In this document: piece by piece, positions 41,901 to 52,617 of the stretch
Layout of the letters: each line of letters opens with the position of its first letter
Position numbering within the stretch: the stretch's first letter is position 1
NCBI RefSeq assembly: GCF_040182565.1
Contig: NC_089886.1
Span: 10,919,001 to 10,983,000, forward strand
Direction: 5' to 3'
From: Anser cygnoides
Lineage: Eukaryota > Chordata > Aves > Anseriformes > Anatidae
Length of the DNA: 64,000 nt
Translations under genes and position numbers: made by a program
The notes under the pieces: generated by a model
What the model was told of the DNA's origin: nothing
The model's input: only the letters and a program-made list of their open reading frames with translations
Database searches by the model: none

Positions 41901-44900
41901 GGCGTTCCAGCTAAAGCCAAAAACTGAGTCTGTAGTATTTTTGCAGCTATTTTTGTGCTGTAATATCAGTGCAGCAGCTGAAGTGCCTTGGATACGTACA
42001 ATGAACGCGTTTGTTTCAGCCGCGTTAAGACAGTGATGGAACGTTGCATTAAGTACCATCAGCGTGAGGCTATACAATACGTGACTGATTTAAAGCATGT
42101 GACTTTAATCAAGCAATGTGATTTCAATACACATGCGGTTTTCCATTGGAATTCAAGCTGTTTTGGCACCAGAACTAGTTTTCGATTTGGATAAAGATAC
42201 AATGGAAATATACACATGTGAAAAACTGACATACAAACGAATGAATAAGAAAACTTATCTGAAATGAGCATTTAAACTTGCCTTAGAATAATATCAGATA
42301 TTGATAAGCACTTTACACAACATACTGCTATTCAATAATTGCTTGTATTTATAGTAACCCACATTCTTTTAATGTGGTTCTCTAGGCACACAGCAAAAAA
42401 AAATCTTTTAAAAAAATCAGTCATGCATTTTACTGAGCCAAGTCATCAACATGCAACTCAAGTCAGTTCCAATTCTTTAAAAAAAAGTTGAAATCAATAT
42501 TTGACAGCTTTCCCCTTCTTCACCCCTAGAAGTGCTAACCCTCAGCTGGGACCCGCGATTCCACCAGCCACTCAGCAGGGATGCTCACCGCGTGCATTTT
42601 GTGTGCGCTACAGACACGCAACGCAAAGGAGAAGATCTGCTCACCCTCGGGACATTCTGATCACGTCCCCAAGAGGCAACCACACCAAACCCGGCAGCAG
42701 CAAAGGATGATGCTAGTTAGAGGTGTGAAGGACTGGAGCGCGAAGCTTCATCTGAACGTATGCTTAACTACCGCTGCCACCAAATATAGCTTCCTGAAGA
42801 ATGCATCCCGCAAGCCTGAGTGAAATTGTTCGTCCAGCCTTCAGATAATGTTTGCTGTTTCCAAACTGTTTTCCTCAGACTAAACCTTGCTTCCCATTAA
42901 TACCTCTTGCCCCTTGCCTCCTCAGCCTCGCTTCAGCCCTTGTGCCGTGGATCAGCCACCACCGGTGAGCGGAACAGGGACGCGAGCATCCCTCCCCAGG
43001 GCCAGCAGGGCCCTGCACAGCTCAGCTCCCTGGGAAGACGGGGGAACAGTGCAGCGACACTCACAAGAGGGGCTCCAAAATGTCTGTTGGGCAGGAGCCC
43101 AACCAGAGCCCAGCACGCTGCACTGAAGACATTATTTTGACGCACGCAGCTTTTGCTTATACCACAGATTAAGCAAATGCATCTGAATATGCACTGAAAT
43201 CATTAAGTTCAATACATACGACATACGCAGCGTTTCTCTATACCTCTGCCCAGAAATATTTGGTGCGGTACATACCAAGTGTGTGAATTAGCGATTTTTA
43301 CTTCAACTATTTACCTTTTCACCAGACAGACGTTATCCTGCAATTGCCAGTGTTGTACAGTAGGCTCAGTCGCTCAAACAGCAGCACGTTGCCAAATAAA
43401 AATTGGCAGGAGAAAATGGCATTCACCAGCTGCAGGTACTATCCCATGTTTTGTAGGTAGTCTTTTATAAAAGACTGTATTTATCCCTACAGACAAGAAA
43501 TCACAGGAGATGATAGTTCTGCCACAGAAAAATAAAACGACAAAGTAAATGCCAGGAGAGATCCTTCTCACGGATCCGGAGCGCCCTTGATCACAGCATG
43601 AGAGCAAAAATTGAGTTCCAGAATTGAATTTTAAAAATACAAAGGTAACAAGCTCCCAACCCCAAACTATTGTGCTCTGCTCCTGATACAATTTCAGGCC
43701 CTGGGAGTATTCTCACAGAACACGCATCTCTAATGAGAAAAAGGTGAAAAATGACAGCAGACAATGTAGGAAGGCAGCACTCCAAGAATTATTTACAGTT
43801 GGTACAATTATTAGAAGTTCTTGTACATTAAAGGTTATGAATTATAAAATGTTTATAATGAACGGTATTTTAGTTATTTATTGAAAAGTGTCAATAACAG
43901 GAGATTAATCATACTAAGGGTAAACATCCCCTGTGAAACATGAAATATTAACATGCAATCTAAAGCATTATAGATTACAGGCTATTCCATGGAAATGTTT
44001 TTCCCCTGGGCAGAACCTGTTCTCACTGAAAACTACTGAAGTAGTCCTCACTACCATTTGTAAAGGGCCTCCTCTTTCATGTTTGGGATTGTAGGAAAAC
44101 CACATGATAGATCACGCAGAAACTCCCCAACCCTCCTCTCCTCTACCTCATCTTAAGCACAAGGATGTCTTCATATACACACACGCATAAAAAAAATCCT
44201 TCATCACATCTGAGTTTCTACAGAAGGGAAGATTCATTTCTTCAAAACCGTGCCTATCTCCTCCCACAAACGGCTTTCGAGCAGTGCTTTGAATTTTTCC
44301 TTTTAAATCATGTTCACTGAGGAGGTGGGGAGAAGGGAATAGAAAAGGACACTGGGAAAAAGAACGGAGGAGCTGTAAAAGTGGTCTAATGCACAAGCAC
44401 AGCAGCAAAGACCCCCCCCCCTCCAGTATTTGTACTTTATGAAGTACAATTTTCAATTGCTTCACATTAGCTCCTAACAGGCCAAATGGATGTACAACAA
44501 CTGCAAATTCATTAGCCGTGTGTATTAGCGGCTTCTGCACTTATCACCTGCAGAATCTGCAGTTGCTCTGCATCTCTCACTACTGCGAAGTCTCCGGATG
44601 ACAGGCTGCTTATGTCATTTTAAATATTTAAGGTAGCCTAAGAGACTCTAGCACCATTCAGCATTTAAAACGCGGTTCCATTTATTTCAAAGGCAGGAAA
44701 CAGAGGAAAAACCATTTACACAGTTTGCACTGCCCCATCTTTCGGCCATCACTCATTTAAACAAACCTACTCGAAGCCTGCCAGGAGCGAGAGCGACTAC
44801 CTGGTAACAGTGGGAGATCAGCCCAAGGTCAGCAAGAGGCAGAACGTGCAAAACTCAGGTTCCAGCTGAACCTTAAACCACATCAGATATCCTGCATATT

Positions 44901-44933
44901 TTACTGCACGCAGGTCAAGACAGTGACATATCA

Positions 44934-44984
44934 CGTTACGCCGTGCTATAGGTGCTTGCCGTAGACTGTACGAGCGGCGTAACG
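44934..44984. repeat. 10-bp perfect inverted repeat in a CpG-dense patch
   Basis: CGTTACGCCG at 44934-44943 is the exact reverse complement of CGGCGTAACG at 44975-44984, with a 31-bp loop. The surrounding 100 bp (about 44930-45030) has many CpG dinucleotides, unlike the neighbouring intron. It does not fold as a tRNA that I can recognise. Confidence 0.6.
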
Positions 44985-46303
44985 CGAGCACCCGGGCGGC
45001 TTTTGGATGTGCCGCTCTTACAGCTGCCGCTGATCTTTGATAAATCAGTCTGAAGCACTGAACTCAATCCTGCACTTTTCACACTGGAAATGCAATTACA
45101 ATGTGAGGGGAAAGCTTTTTCTTAAAAATAAACAACAATCCTCTATTTCTTCTGCTTCTTAAGCAGCGGAACATTCCTGTTCCTTCAAATCTTAAGATTT
45201 CAGCCAATTTCAGCTTTTTTTTTTTTATCCTTCCTTCCGTTCTACCTGCTTCACAGAGTGGGTCACCTCACTGATTTTGGGTAACTGAGTCCTGCCCCCC
45301 TCCCATGCCAAGTGATGCCCGCACCACTCTCCTACTGCCTTGGCACAGGCGATTCCCCAAGGAACCGTTCTGATGTGCTGTGCCCTTGCTCCCAACACGC
45401 AGATCCACCTGTGCCGCGCCAAGTCCCCGGCTGCAAAGTCACAAAGCAAACTCCAAGGGCTTAGCATCTCTGTGAGTAAATAGAGCCCGTAGGTTTTCAG
45501 TACGCAGAGCAAACAGATGACTGAAAGCCCCGAGTATACGCACGTAACACTCTCATCACCCTGGCATCCACCCAAGGTCAACCACCTTTCAGCACACTTA
45601 CGTTCAGCATCCCAAACGGGCAAGGCATCCCTGAGTACTGCCTCATCAACCTGCTGTGTTTTTACTATGATTAAAATAACTACAGCCATCTAAATGGACT
45701 TGCTTTTAAAACTAGATACAGCAACATTCAGAGAGGCTTAATTTCATAATCTGACTTTTGCAAAAGAAAGAGGAGACCTACAGAGCTTCCAGCTGGAAGA
45801 ATTATAAACCAAACCTCCACAAGCTATACCCTAAGCACTTGCGTGTAGGAAAGATGAAAGCGAATCAATGGCTCCTGCCTTTAAGCTGACACTGCGGCGA
45901 CATGCATCCAACAGATGCCACACACAGTCTTCGCCCCCTTCTTCACCCTGGCTGCTGGGAGGCAGGATTCCCTGGAACAGGGATGCCACCAGCTCTGGGA
46001 AAGGGAAGCTTGGTTCTGCACACTTGGCTGGACCTCTTCTCATGGGCTATCCCACCAGGAATGGAAACCAAGCCTTTGCTGTGTTTTCTTTCAGAGCACT
46101 TCTTTGGAAAGCCACGAGGCACGGCAGCAGGTACTGGTACCTGGCCTCTGCAGGACAGGATGTTTGTACCGCACCAGCCAAGCTCAAAAAGTCATCTGAA
46201 TCTGATGAGAAAGAATTGGGAGGATCACAAAGCACCTACTGGCCCTCAAACCATAGTTTCCTGTGGCCAGCACAAGCAATTTGCAAAATTACGTGTTTAT
46301 CTC

Positions 46304-46329
46304 TGTGTGTGTGTGTATATATATATATA
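46304..46329. repeat. TG/TA compound microsatellite
   Basis: About six TG units run directly into about six TA units. Alternating purine-pyrimidine sequence of this type can form Z-DNA or cruciforms. Confidence 0.9.
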
Positions 46330-47389
46330 AACACAAGCACACATACACCATTTAAGAGGAAAAAGTAAATGAAGTATAAGAATTTGCATCGGAGCAGTCT
46401 GAATTTTAAGGAAGTGAAGGAGACACAAACTAGTAACAACTGCCTAAAAATGTAACTGACAAATACAGTGTTAGCCTACAAGACAGGGTGAAAGTGTTTT
46501 TTACATAAAGCCCTTTAAGCAAAAAAAGGATTGTGATACTTAAAAACAAAGGAATAATTGTATTCATTGCTTGAACAGGGTCATGTGGTCAGAAGTTCTT
46601 CAGATTTAGTTATATATTTATTTTTAAGAGTTGGGTAACTAGACCAACTGTGGCTACCTTGATCCTTCCTTGTACCTGCAAGACTTGCAGCAATTGTCAA
46701 GACTTAGCTATAAGGCAGATCTTTATTTCTGCCTTCAGTTGCATTATAACTTGTGACTCATAAATTGTATTATTCAACATTCATATGAAAAATAATAGCT
46801 ATCACATTACCCGCTGTAATAAGACTGGATTGCTGACTTCGAGTTTATTCAAACAGAAAACAAATAATATTTTCCATTTATCAAAAACTCCAATGCACAA
46901 AGAATGTTCAATTTATTATATTTAATATTCAGGGAGGGAGGATTTCATTGCTTTCAACACTGCAAGCCCAAACAGAGAAATTAAAACAAATCACTTCATC
47001 TAGAAACCAAACAAACAATTACATGGAGGAACAATGCCAAAAAGGAAACAGAACAGCTGCATTAGTCAGCCCTTATTAACAGCACGAATAACACCTTATT
47101 TCATTTGCTACCAGTTACTTGTTATCACCTGAAAAACAAATAAGGTCTCTTGGGCTACAAATGAGAAGTGCCATACCGGCAAAGTGATATTCGGGTGCTC
47201 TCTGCACTAGATCTGCAGATCCTACCCATCCCAAGCAGCCTGTGGGTGCCCAGCCCTTAGGAAACCAAGTCATTCATTAACAGCTACTTTTATTACAAAG
47301 CCCCGATAAAACACACACATGCTGCTGTGGAAATCACAAGAGATTTACAGCAAGTTGTGAAAACCATACTAAGCTTTCCTTATTATTCC

Positions 47390-47411
47390 TTTTTTTTTTT
47401 TTTTTTTTTTT
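47390..47411 (+). repeat. Poly-T tract (22 T)
   Basis: A pure T run, preceded by a pyrimidine-rich segment and followed by AGG. It resembles a splice acceptor tract on the plus strand, but no plausible exon follows. Confidence 0.85.
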
Positions 47412-47790
47412 AGGAAAGCCACAGTAAGCCGTAATGCCTAATGCCAGCTCTGAATTTAGCACTATGTTTGCAAAAACATATCCAGCACCTTATTTCAGGG
47501 TTGCATTACGAAACAGCAGGAACTACCTGAAGTCTGGAACAACCTCCTTTAGGTAACAGCAAAGTCCCAGGAAGGTGTTACGTGCTGGCACGCACTACCC
47601 ACGGCTTGCAATCAACAGCCAAAACACTGCAAAACGCAATCCGGGAGATCCTTTGTATGCTGATACGCGGGGTCCGCACCAAATGCTCTTAACTGCTCAG
47701 TCATAAGAGCCTTGTTTAAAAACCCTGTGCAAGCTGTGCATAGGCCCACTGTATCAGGCCAATTGTGAGCAACAAATCTGACTACTTAAT

Positions 47791-48493
47791 ATGCAAATTC
47801 CCCTGGTCAGCCTGCCATGGAGGCACCATGAAAGCAGTTATTGTAGCTTCAGATTAGACACGTGATGTGCAGCATTACGCAGCACTCGACTGAAAATATT
47901 TAAGAAACTGTTGTCCAGTTACCAAAAGCAGAGGTCAAGCTTGGCATTTGGCTTTCTAGAGCTTAATGAAGCACCAGTACTATATCAAATACTGCAGGAA
48001 GAATTTACGCTTCTAATATATTCTGGTGTGTCACTCAGATGGGCAGACCTATTTCCGCTTGTTCCTATTATCACTGCTGGGTGATAGGGGCAGCAGTAAA
48101 GAAGACAAATTTCAAACAGAATCATCGTCTTTTATAAGAAAGAATAGCGATAAGAGCTCCAGCAGGCAGGCTAACATCACATCAAGAGCACAGCAGCAAT
48201 CAGACAGCTGCAGCTAAAAGACTTAATCTATAATGACTTGTCATGCCCGCGCTTCGAGACATTGGATTTCCTGCCCTTTCGTTACTCCACACAAATAACT
48301 GTCTCGCTGAACTTTACGAAGTCAGACAAAGTAATATGCGACTTATAATAGGGGAAAGAGTTCACCAGAAGAAAACGAACTGGCTCATGTTTTCTCCTTT
48401 CCCTTCATAAACTTCCCACTCCTCCCCTCCAAAAAGAGGAAAAGAAATTTAAGAAGAGACCTCCGAAAAGGCCCTGCATGTGGGAATGCAAAT
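47791..48493 (+). promoter_or_regulatory. Pair of octamer motifs with shared 12-mer (candidate)
   Basis: ATGCAAATTCCC occurs at 47791-47802 and again at 48486-48497. The first eight bases are the perfect POU/OCT octamer. Other octamers occur singly elsewhere (for example near 6702, 7529, 14706, 21147 and 40548), so a single site means little. The shared extension CCC is what stands out. Confidence 0.3.
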
Positions 48494-50752
48494 TCCCTAG
48501 TTTATGCTAAACCAAACATAACTTGATAAGCTGTTAAACCATACGCACAAGCACGATGCATGCTTCTCCAGCTGCTAACTCCTAACCCGATGCTTCAATG
48601 TTTTTCTTCAGCGCAGAACTGAAGAAGTCCCACAACCTGTAAGCAGCCAGAGAACAGCTATTTCTCCCTCCACTCTCTCTCCTGCAGATATTCAGTCACC
48701 TTTGACAAGGCACAGCAAGCAGAGATTGGTTGGCTCCTGAAATATCTGATGGGAGACATCTGAGCTAAAGGAATGGGGAAAAACACCTGTGTCTATAAAG
48801 CATATAACAATCATCTTTTATTGTTCTTTTATCTCCTTTAAAGAGTCACCAATAAATCCATCTCATCACCTAGGACATACGCACACCACAGTACAGCTCT
48901 GCTGGACTGTAATGCACCAAGCTTTGAGACAGGAACTTTCTCTCTAAATACAGCAATATTCTATTAAAATGAAAATTCACTAAAAAGAGCAGTGATAATG
49001 AAACAGCTGGCATCAATCTGAAAAGACCGTTTCATTTCCAGCAGGATGGGCAAAGCAGCATCTGCTTAATTCTTGTTAAGTAACAGACTCCTCCTGCTTG
49101 GTCAATGTGAGCAGAGACGTGCAGCGAGCTGGTACACATGCAGGAGAGCTTGGTGTGTTTGATTAACTCATTCTTACACTCAGAGACACACCAAGTACAT
49201 TAAATAGTTCTCTGGGTAAATGCAAGCATCTCTCTGACCTTGAAAAATACCATAGGAAAAGACAAAGGAACAGCACACGGTCAGGGCACTGTCAGCTTTG
49301 CTGAGCAGCAGGGAAATAACTGGAAGTGCCAGTGATTGACAAAAGGACCAAGGACAGTCTCGGGATGTGACAAATTCTCATCTCAATTCCAGTGATACAA
49401 TCTAGCAAGATTTCACCAGCTCCTCACAGCACTGTAATAGGTTGAGAGTAGTATGAATTAGAGATCTGGCTCCCACTTTTATGCAACATCAAGCATGCTA
49501 TTACTATCTAATCAATGTCACAATTGCTTGTAATTCTTTAAAAAACTCTCCTGTTCTGGAGGAAAAAAAACACAAAGTTCCCCCAAAGCAAGTCTATCAC
49601 TGGCAATGTTCTGGCTGTAAGTGAGATGTTTCTGTTCTAAAACACCTTCCTGAGATTTATAAAATGATGCAGCCCTGCTGACTGACAGCAATTTGAAAGT
49701 GATTACACTGCACTCGGTCACAAAACAGGAGTTGGAGGAAATAACCCTTGTACTGGAAACAGGAATAGGCTGCTCTTCTGTCCAGCACTGGGCTCAAAAT
49801 CATGTTCACTTGGGCTTCAGCTGTTTCCTTTTCTGATGTCTCAAGACATAAGCTCCCTCCAGAGCTCAAGTCAGACTTCATACTCAGCACAGGCACGCAC
49901 ACAGAATTTGGAAATCTAAGGATTGGTGAAGGCTGGACTTCAACGTCTCAGGAATTATAGAAGATGTACTGAGGTTCCTGCACCTTAACACCCTCCTCCC
50001 CCTTTTTTTTGTTTCCTTTCAGAGAAGCAAGAACAGATATGTAACATTACAAAACCGGCTATTGCACGCTGTAACTCACTCTTTAAGACAGTCCTAAGAA
50101 GCACATAATTCAACTGAAATTTCATCACTTCTCACTTCAGCAAGACAACCTTAAGGAACATTATCCTTAGAGCATGAATCAACATGAGCCAGCTGACATG
50201 CATTTTGCATCTCTTACATCTTGAAAAACCCAGCTGCTGTTCTAATGCACCAAGTACAATAGGTTATTTAACCCCAAAGCTGTAGCGTGCCACGCCATGT
50301 AAACACTAGGCAGTAACATGCTCTGAGTAAGTCTACCCGGGACAGCAATTTTTAGACAACTTGGACAGAAACTGCCTACCTCACACACTGCTACTGAGAG
50401 CATAATAAGACAGCATTACTATTTTACAGCATCAGCAAAATTCTGATTTTTTTCCCCATCTCATTCATTGGGCATCACAGGGAAGATAAGAGCGAGGAAA
50501 TTAAACCACAGCTATTTCTGTGACATGATCTCACCTCGCAACACCTAGCTACTGAAGCAGGACTCTGAAAAATCGTCAGCACAGCTTTTAATGCTATTTT
50601 TTGGTCAAGATTTTACAGGTATGTTACTATTCCTTCCATTCTTTTTCCTTGACATCTAGTATGCTCTGGTCCCTTACTCGCTCTTGCATCTCTTACTGGT
50701 TGGTAAGTTTGCTTAGTACTAATGTAGTTTTTAGGTAACTTGATTTTTTTTT

Positions 50753-50790
50753 AAAAAAAGGGGGGGAGGGAGGAGGGGAGAGTAAGAAAG
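50753..50790 (+). repeat. Purine-only G-rich tract
   Basis: A-run, then seven G, A, three G, AGGA, four G, AGAG and further purines. Potential triplex or G-quadruplex sequence; no other role visible. Confidence 0.6.
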
Positions 50791-51061
50791 ACTCACATTA
50801 GGCAAAGCTATAAAATTCCTTTTAATGTCAATGATGTGATTAAATCCCACACATCTGGACTTCCTGGTATTTCTGTGAACTATGTATCTGGCATTAATCA
50901 GCAGGTGGCTGCTTCAGATGTAAAAGCTGCGTTTTTTGGACATTGTGGAACAGCAATAAAGTCACTGCTGTGACAGAACACCCATCAGCTGGGCTGTCTG
51001 AGGTAAAAACAGACCAATAAATAATACTCTGTAAGGTACAGAGGAAGATGTTCATCTAGGT

Positions 51062-51215
51062 CAGCAGTTTTCAACCTGAAATCTGTGGACCCTGCATGTG
51101 CGAGGAATACTTATACAAGTGTCCTGTTGGTAGGCTGGCTTTAAACGACTGCACAGCATACAGAGCTCTGCTGGAGAACATCAGGGGTCCGCAAACCTAA
51201 GACTGAAAACGCAAT
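51062..51215. mobile_element. hAT-like non-autonomous DNA transposon (MITE) remnant
   Basis: The two ends form an imperfect inverted repeat of about 32 bp. The left arm, 51067-51098, begins GTTTTCAACCT and contains TCTGTGGACCC. The right arm, 51179-51210, contains GGGGTCCGCAAACCT and ends CTGAAAAC. The CAGnnGTTTTCAACCT start and the inner GGACCC/GGGTCC blocks resemble palindromic hAT-type MITEs known from amniotes. About 150 bp total with no coding capacity. It is heavily diverged, and its orientation is undefined because it is palindromic. It sits in intron 1, about 0.75 kb from exon 1. Confidence 0.55.
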
Positions 51216-51424
51216 CGCTCAGACATTTAGGTAGGGTAAAACAGAAAGGCTGAGGCCACTTACACTGCAGAAGTGTTTCCACACAGGCTACGCTGGCTAA
51301 GGAGGTGTGCACTTGCACATGAGCGCGCACAGGCTGCTCCAGCATCTGAAGTCCCTGGAAACTGACTACTTAGCAGGGGTGATCCAGGCTAGAGGAAAGC
51401 ATCCATCTTCCTCGGAGAGAATTT

Positions 51425-51443
51425 AAAAAAAAAAAAAAAAAAA
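51425..51443 (+). repeat. Poly-A tract (19 A)
   Basis: A pure A run just below the CpG island. On the UBTD2 sense strand it is T19 in intron 1. No adjacent retrocopy was recognised. Confidence 0.85.
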
Positions 51444-51584
51444 GCCCAACCCACAGCAGTGCCAGGACCTAAGTTATCTGAAGAATTATTTCCCACACAC
51501 CACAAGGAGCTGAGCCCAAGGAAAACAAAGTTTGGGAGCCCGGGGCAGGCTGTTCCCCCAGCCCGTGTTTATTTCCCCAGCACC

Positions 51585-51612
51585 GGGGCTGGGGGCGACG
51601 GGGGGTGGTGGG
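51585..51612 (+). other. G-quadruplex-prone tract at the start of intron 1
   Basis: Four G-runs (4, 5, 6 and 3 bases) are separated by short loops CT, CGAC and TGGT on the plus strand. This is the template strand of UBTD2, about 330 bp inside intron 1 and still within the CpG island. Confidence 0.6.
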
Positions 51613-51944
51613 CTTCGTCCGCGCTCCCCCCCCCCGGGGCACCGGGGGGGCAAACACAGCTCCCTGCTCCCGGATCCATCCCGGGACGGCTCTCGGCGAG
51701 CGGGGACGCCCCCGAAGGGCTCCGAGCGCCCCCGGTCCCCGCAGTGCCCTCCCCGGGAAAGTTGCGGCCCGGCCGGCCGTGTGTCGGGGAGGGGAACCGG
51801 GCACGGCGCCCCGAGCCCGGGGGGCGCAGCGCTGCTCCCCCCCGGCCCCGGCCCCGCCGCAGGCCCCGGGTCCCCGCGCGGCTCGGTGGGCAGCCAGCCC
51901 TCCCTCCGTCCTTCCCTCCCCTCCCTCCGGGCCCCGGCTCTCAC

Positions 51945-52014
51945 CTCCGGTGCCGTCCGAGTTCTCGTTGAGGCTGCCCGAGGAGTCGTGGTGGGAGCCC
52001 ACACACCCGCCCAT
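51945..52014 (-). CDS. UBTD2: UBTD2 coding exon 1 (start codon, residues 1-23 plus one base)
   Basis: This is the first coding exon of UBTD2 (DC-UbP), a small vertebrate protein that binds ubiquitin and is reported to link the ubiquitin E1 enzyme with the deubiquitinase USP5. The exon has 23 codons and one extra base, starting MGGCVGSHHDSSGSL and ending NENSDGTG, which agrees with the mammalian N-terminus as I know it. The splice donor follows at once (minus strand GGAG then GTGAGA; GT at 51944-51943). The extra G joins the first two bases of exon 2 to make a valine codon, as expected. The start is the first in-frame ATG, and the plus strand has no CAT between 52015 and about 52485, so there is no upstream ATG nearby. 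Gly2 and Cys4 form a plausible myristoylation/palmitoylation site (inference). The frame is open far upstream, but that reflects GC richness. Confidence 0.95.
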
Positions 52015-52061
52015 GGGGCCCGCAGACCCGCCGCCCTCCGCTCCCCTCCGCTCCGCTGCCG

Positions 52062-52081
52062 CCCCCCCACCCCCCTCCCCC
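52062..52081 (-). promoter_or_regulatory. G-run in the UBTD2 5' UTR, potential G-quadruplex
   Basis: On the minus (sense) strand this reads five G, one A, six G, one T, seven G. It lies about 48 nt upstream of the start codon, so it is in the mRNA leader if transcription starts further upstream. The pattern meets the usual G-quadruplex rule if the longest run is split. Quadruplexes near the start codon commonly reduce translation; that role here is inference. Confidence 0.55.
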
Positions 52082-52472
52082 TGGAGCCGAGCTCCGCCGC
52101 CGGCCGGCCGGGCAGGCGCGATGGCTCCGGAGCCGCCTCCGAGCTCCGCAACACCGCCCCCGGGGCGCGGCCTGCCTCGCGCCGCGCCGCTCCGCCTCCG
52201 CCGCCGGGCCCCGGCTCGCCCCGGCCCGCTCTGCCCGCGGCCCGGCCCGGCCCGGCGTAGGCCTCGGCGGAGCCTGAGGCCGGGCTGGGCCCGTCCGGGC
52301 GGTGCGAGGCGAGGGGCCGGGCGGCGGGCAGGCCGCGGGGCTTCGCGTGGGGAACCGGGGCCGCCCCCGGCTCCTCGCAGCCCGCAGGGTCCAGGCCGAG
52401 ACCCAGGGGTCGTGCGGAGCCTGCCCTGACCTTGCTTCGCAGTCTGGGGCTTTCCTTCCCCCCCCCCTTTTG

Positions 52473-52617
52473 CCAATACCGTTTACATTTTTACATAGAA
52501 AGTACACGCACGCTCGGATAAATCTATAGCCTGCTAATAACACCTCAGTGTTAATAGCATGCCAGTTTAAATTAAAAACAACGCTAAGCAAAAATAGTGC
52601 CTCGTGGCCAATCAGGA
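52473..52617. promoter_or_regulatory. Two CCAAT boxes at the outer edge of the CpG island
   Basis: CCAAT occurs at 52473-52477. A stronger NF-Y-type match, GGCCAATCAG, lies near 52606-52615. Both are on the plus strand, so they are inverted with respect to UBTD2. NF-Y acts in either orientation. They lie about 460 and 600 bp upstream of the ATG. Their use is inferred. Confidence 0.35.

Larger units (their letters stand above)
21605..51944 (-). other. UBTD2 intron 1 (30,340 bp)
   Basis: Large first intron with a GT donor at 51944-51943 and an AG acceptor next to 21604. It is mostly unique AT-rich sequence with no recognised exon. Separately listed items are the ORF at 25928-26113, a 17-bp tandem duplication at 28748-28781, a 14-16-bp repeat at 29376-29406, the CR1 remnant at 32862-32950, AT-rich motif clusters at 33240-33670 and 35860-35930, the hairpin at 44934-44984, the TG/TA microsatellite at 46304-46329, poly-T at 47390-47411, octamers at 47791 and 48486, the purine tract at 50753-50790 and the hAT-like element at 51062-51215. 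GC-richer patches at about 23150-23610, 24880-25200, 26450-26620 and 42500-43130 give chance ORFs only. Confidence 0.9.
51530..52440 (-). promoter_or_regulatory. UBTD2: CpG island promoter of UBTD2 with 5' UTR, exon 1 and start of intron 1
   Basis: Base composition changes abruptly to very GC-rich, CpG-dense sequence here, then returns to AT-rich DNA on both sides. The island surrounds the UBTD2 start codon, as expected for a broadly expressed vertebrate gene. Several GC-box (Sp1-type) cores are visible in either orientation, for example near 52029, 52057, 52153, 52297, 52319 and 52362. No TATA box is evident close to the ATG. The transcription start cannot be placed from sequence alone. It probably lies between about 52080 and 52400. 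The long overlapping open frames in this interval on both strands come from the lack of AT-rich stop codons and are not separate genes. Confidence 0.85.

Noticed and set aside
44800..44870. Possible third MIR fragment (CAGCCCAAGGTCAGCAAGAGG)
   Set aside because: Only one short landmark is similar; the flanking core landmarks are missing.
45225..45689. 154-codon minus-strand ORF
   Set aside because: Cys/Trp-rich translation with no domain, biased to no codon pattern; likely chance frame.
51459..52429. Long plus-strand ORFs (170-274 codons) across the CpG island
   Set aside because: Low-complexity Pro/Arg/Ala/Gly translations in several frames at once are the usual result of GC-rich sequence with few stop codons.
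51469..52476. 335-codon minus-strand ORF containing the UBTD2 start
   Set aside because: It begins at a TTG and runs through exon 1 into intron 1 past a perfect splice donor. Only the 70 nt from 51945 to 52014 are supported by homology.
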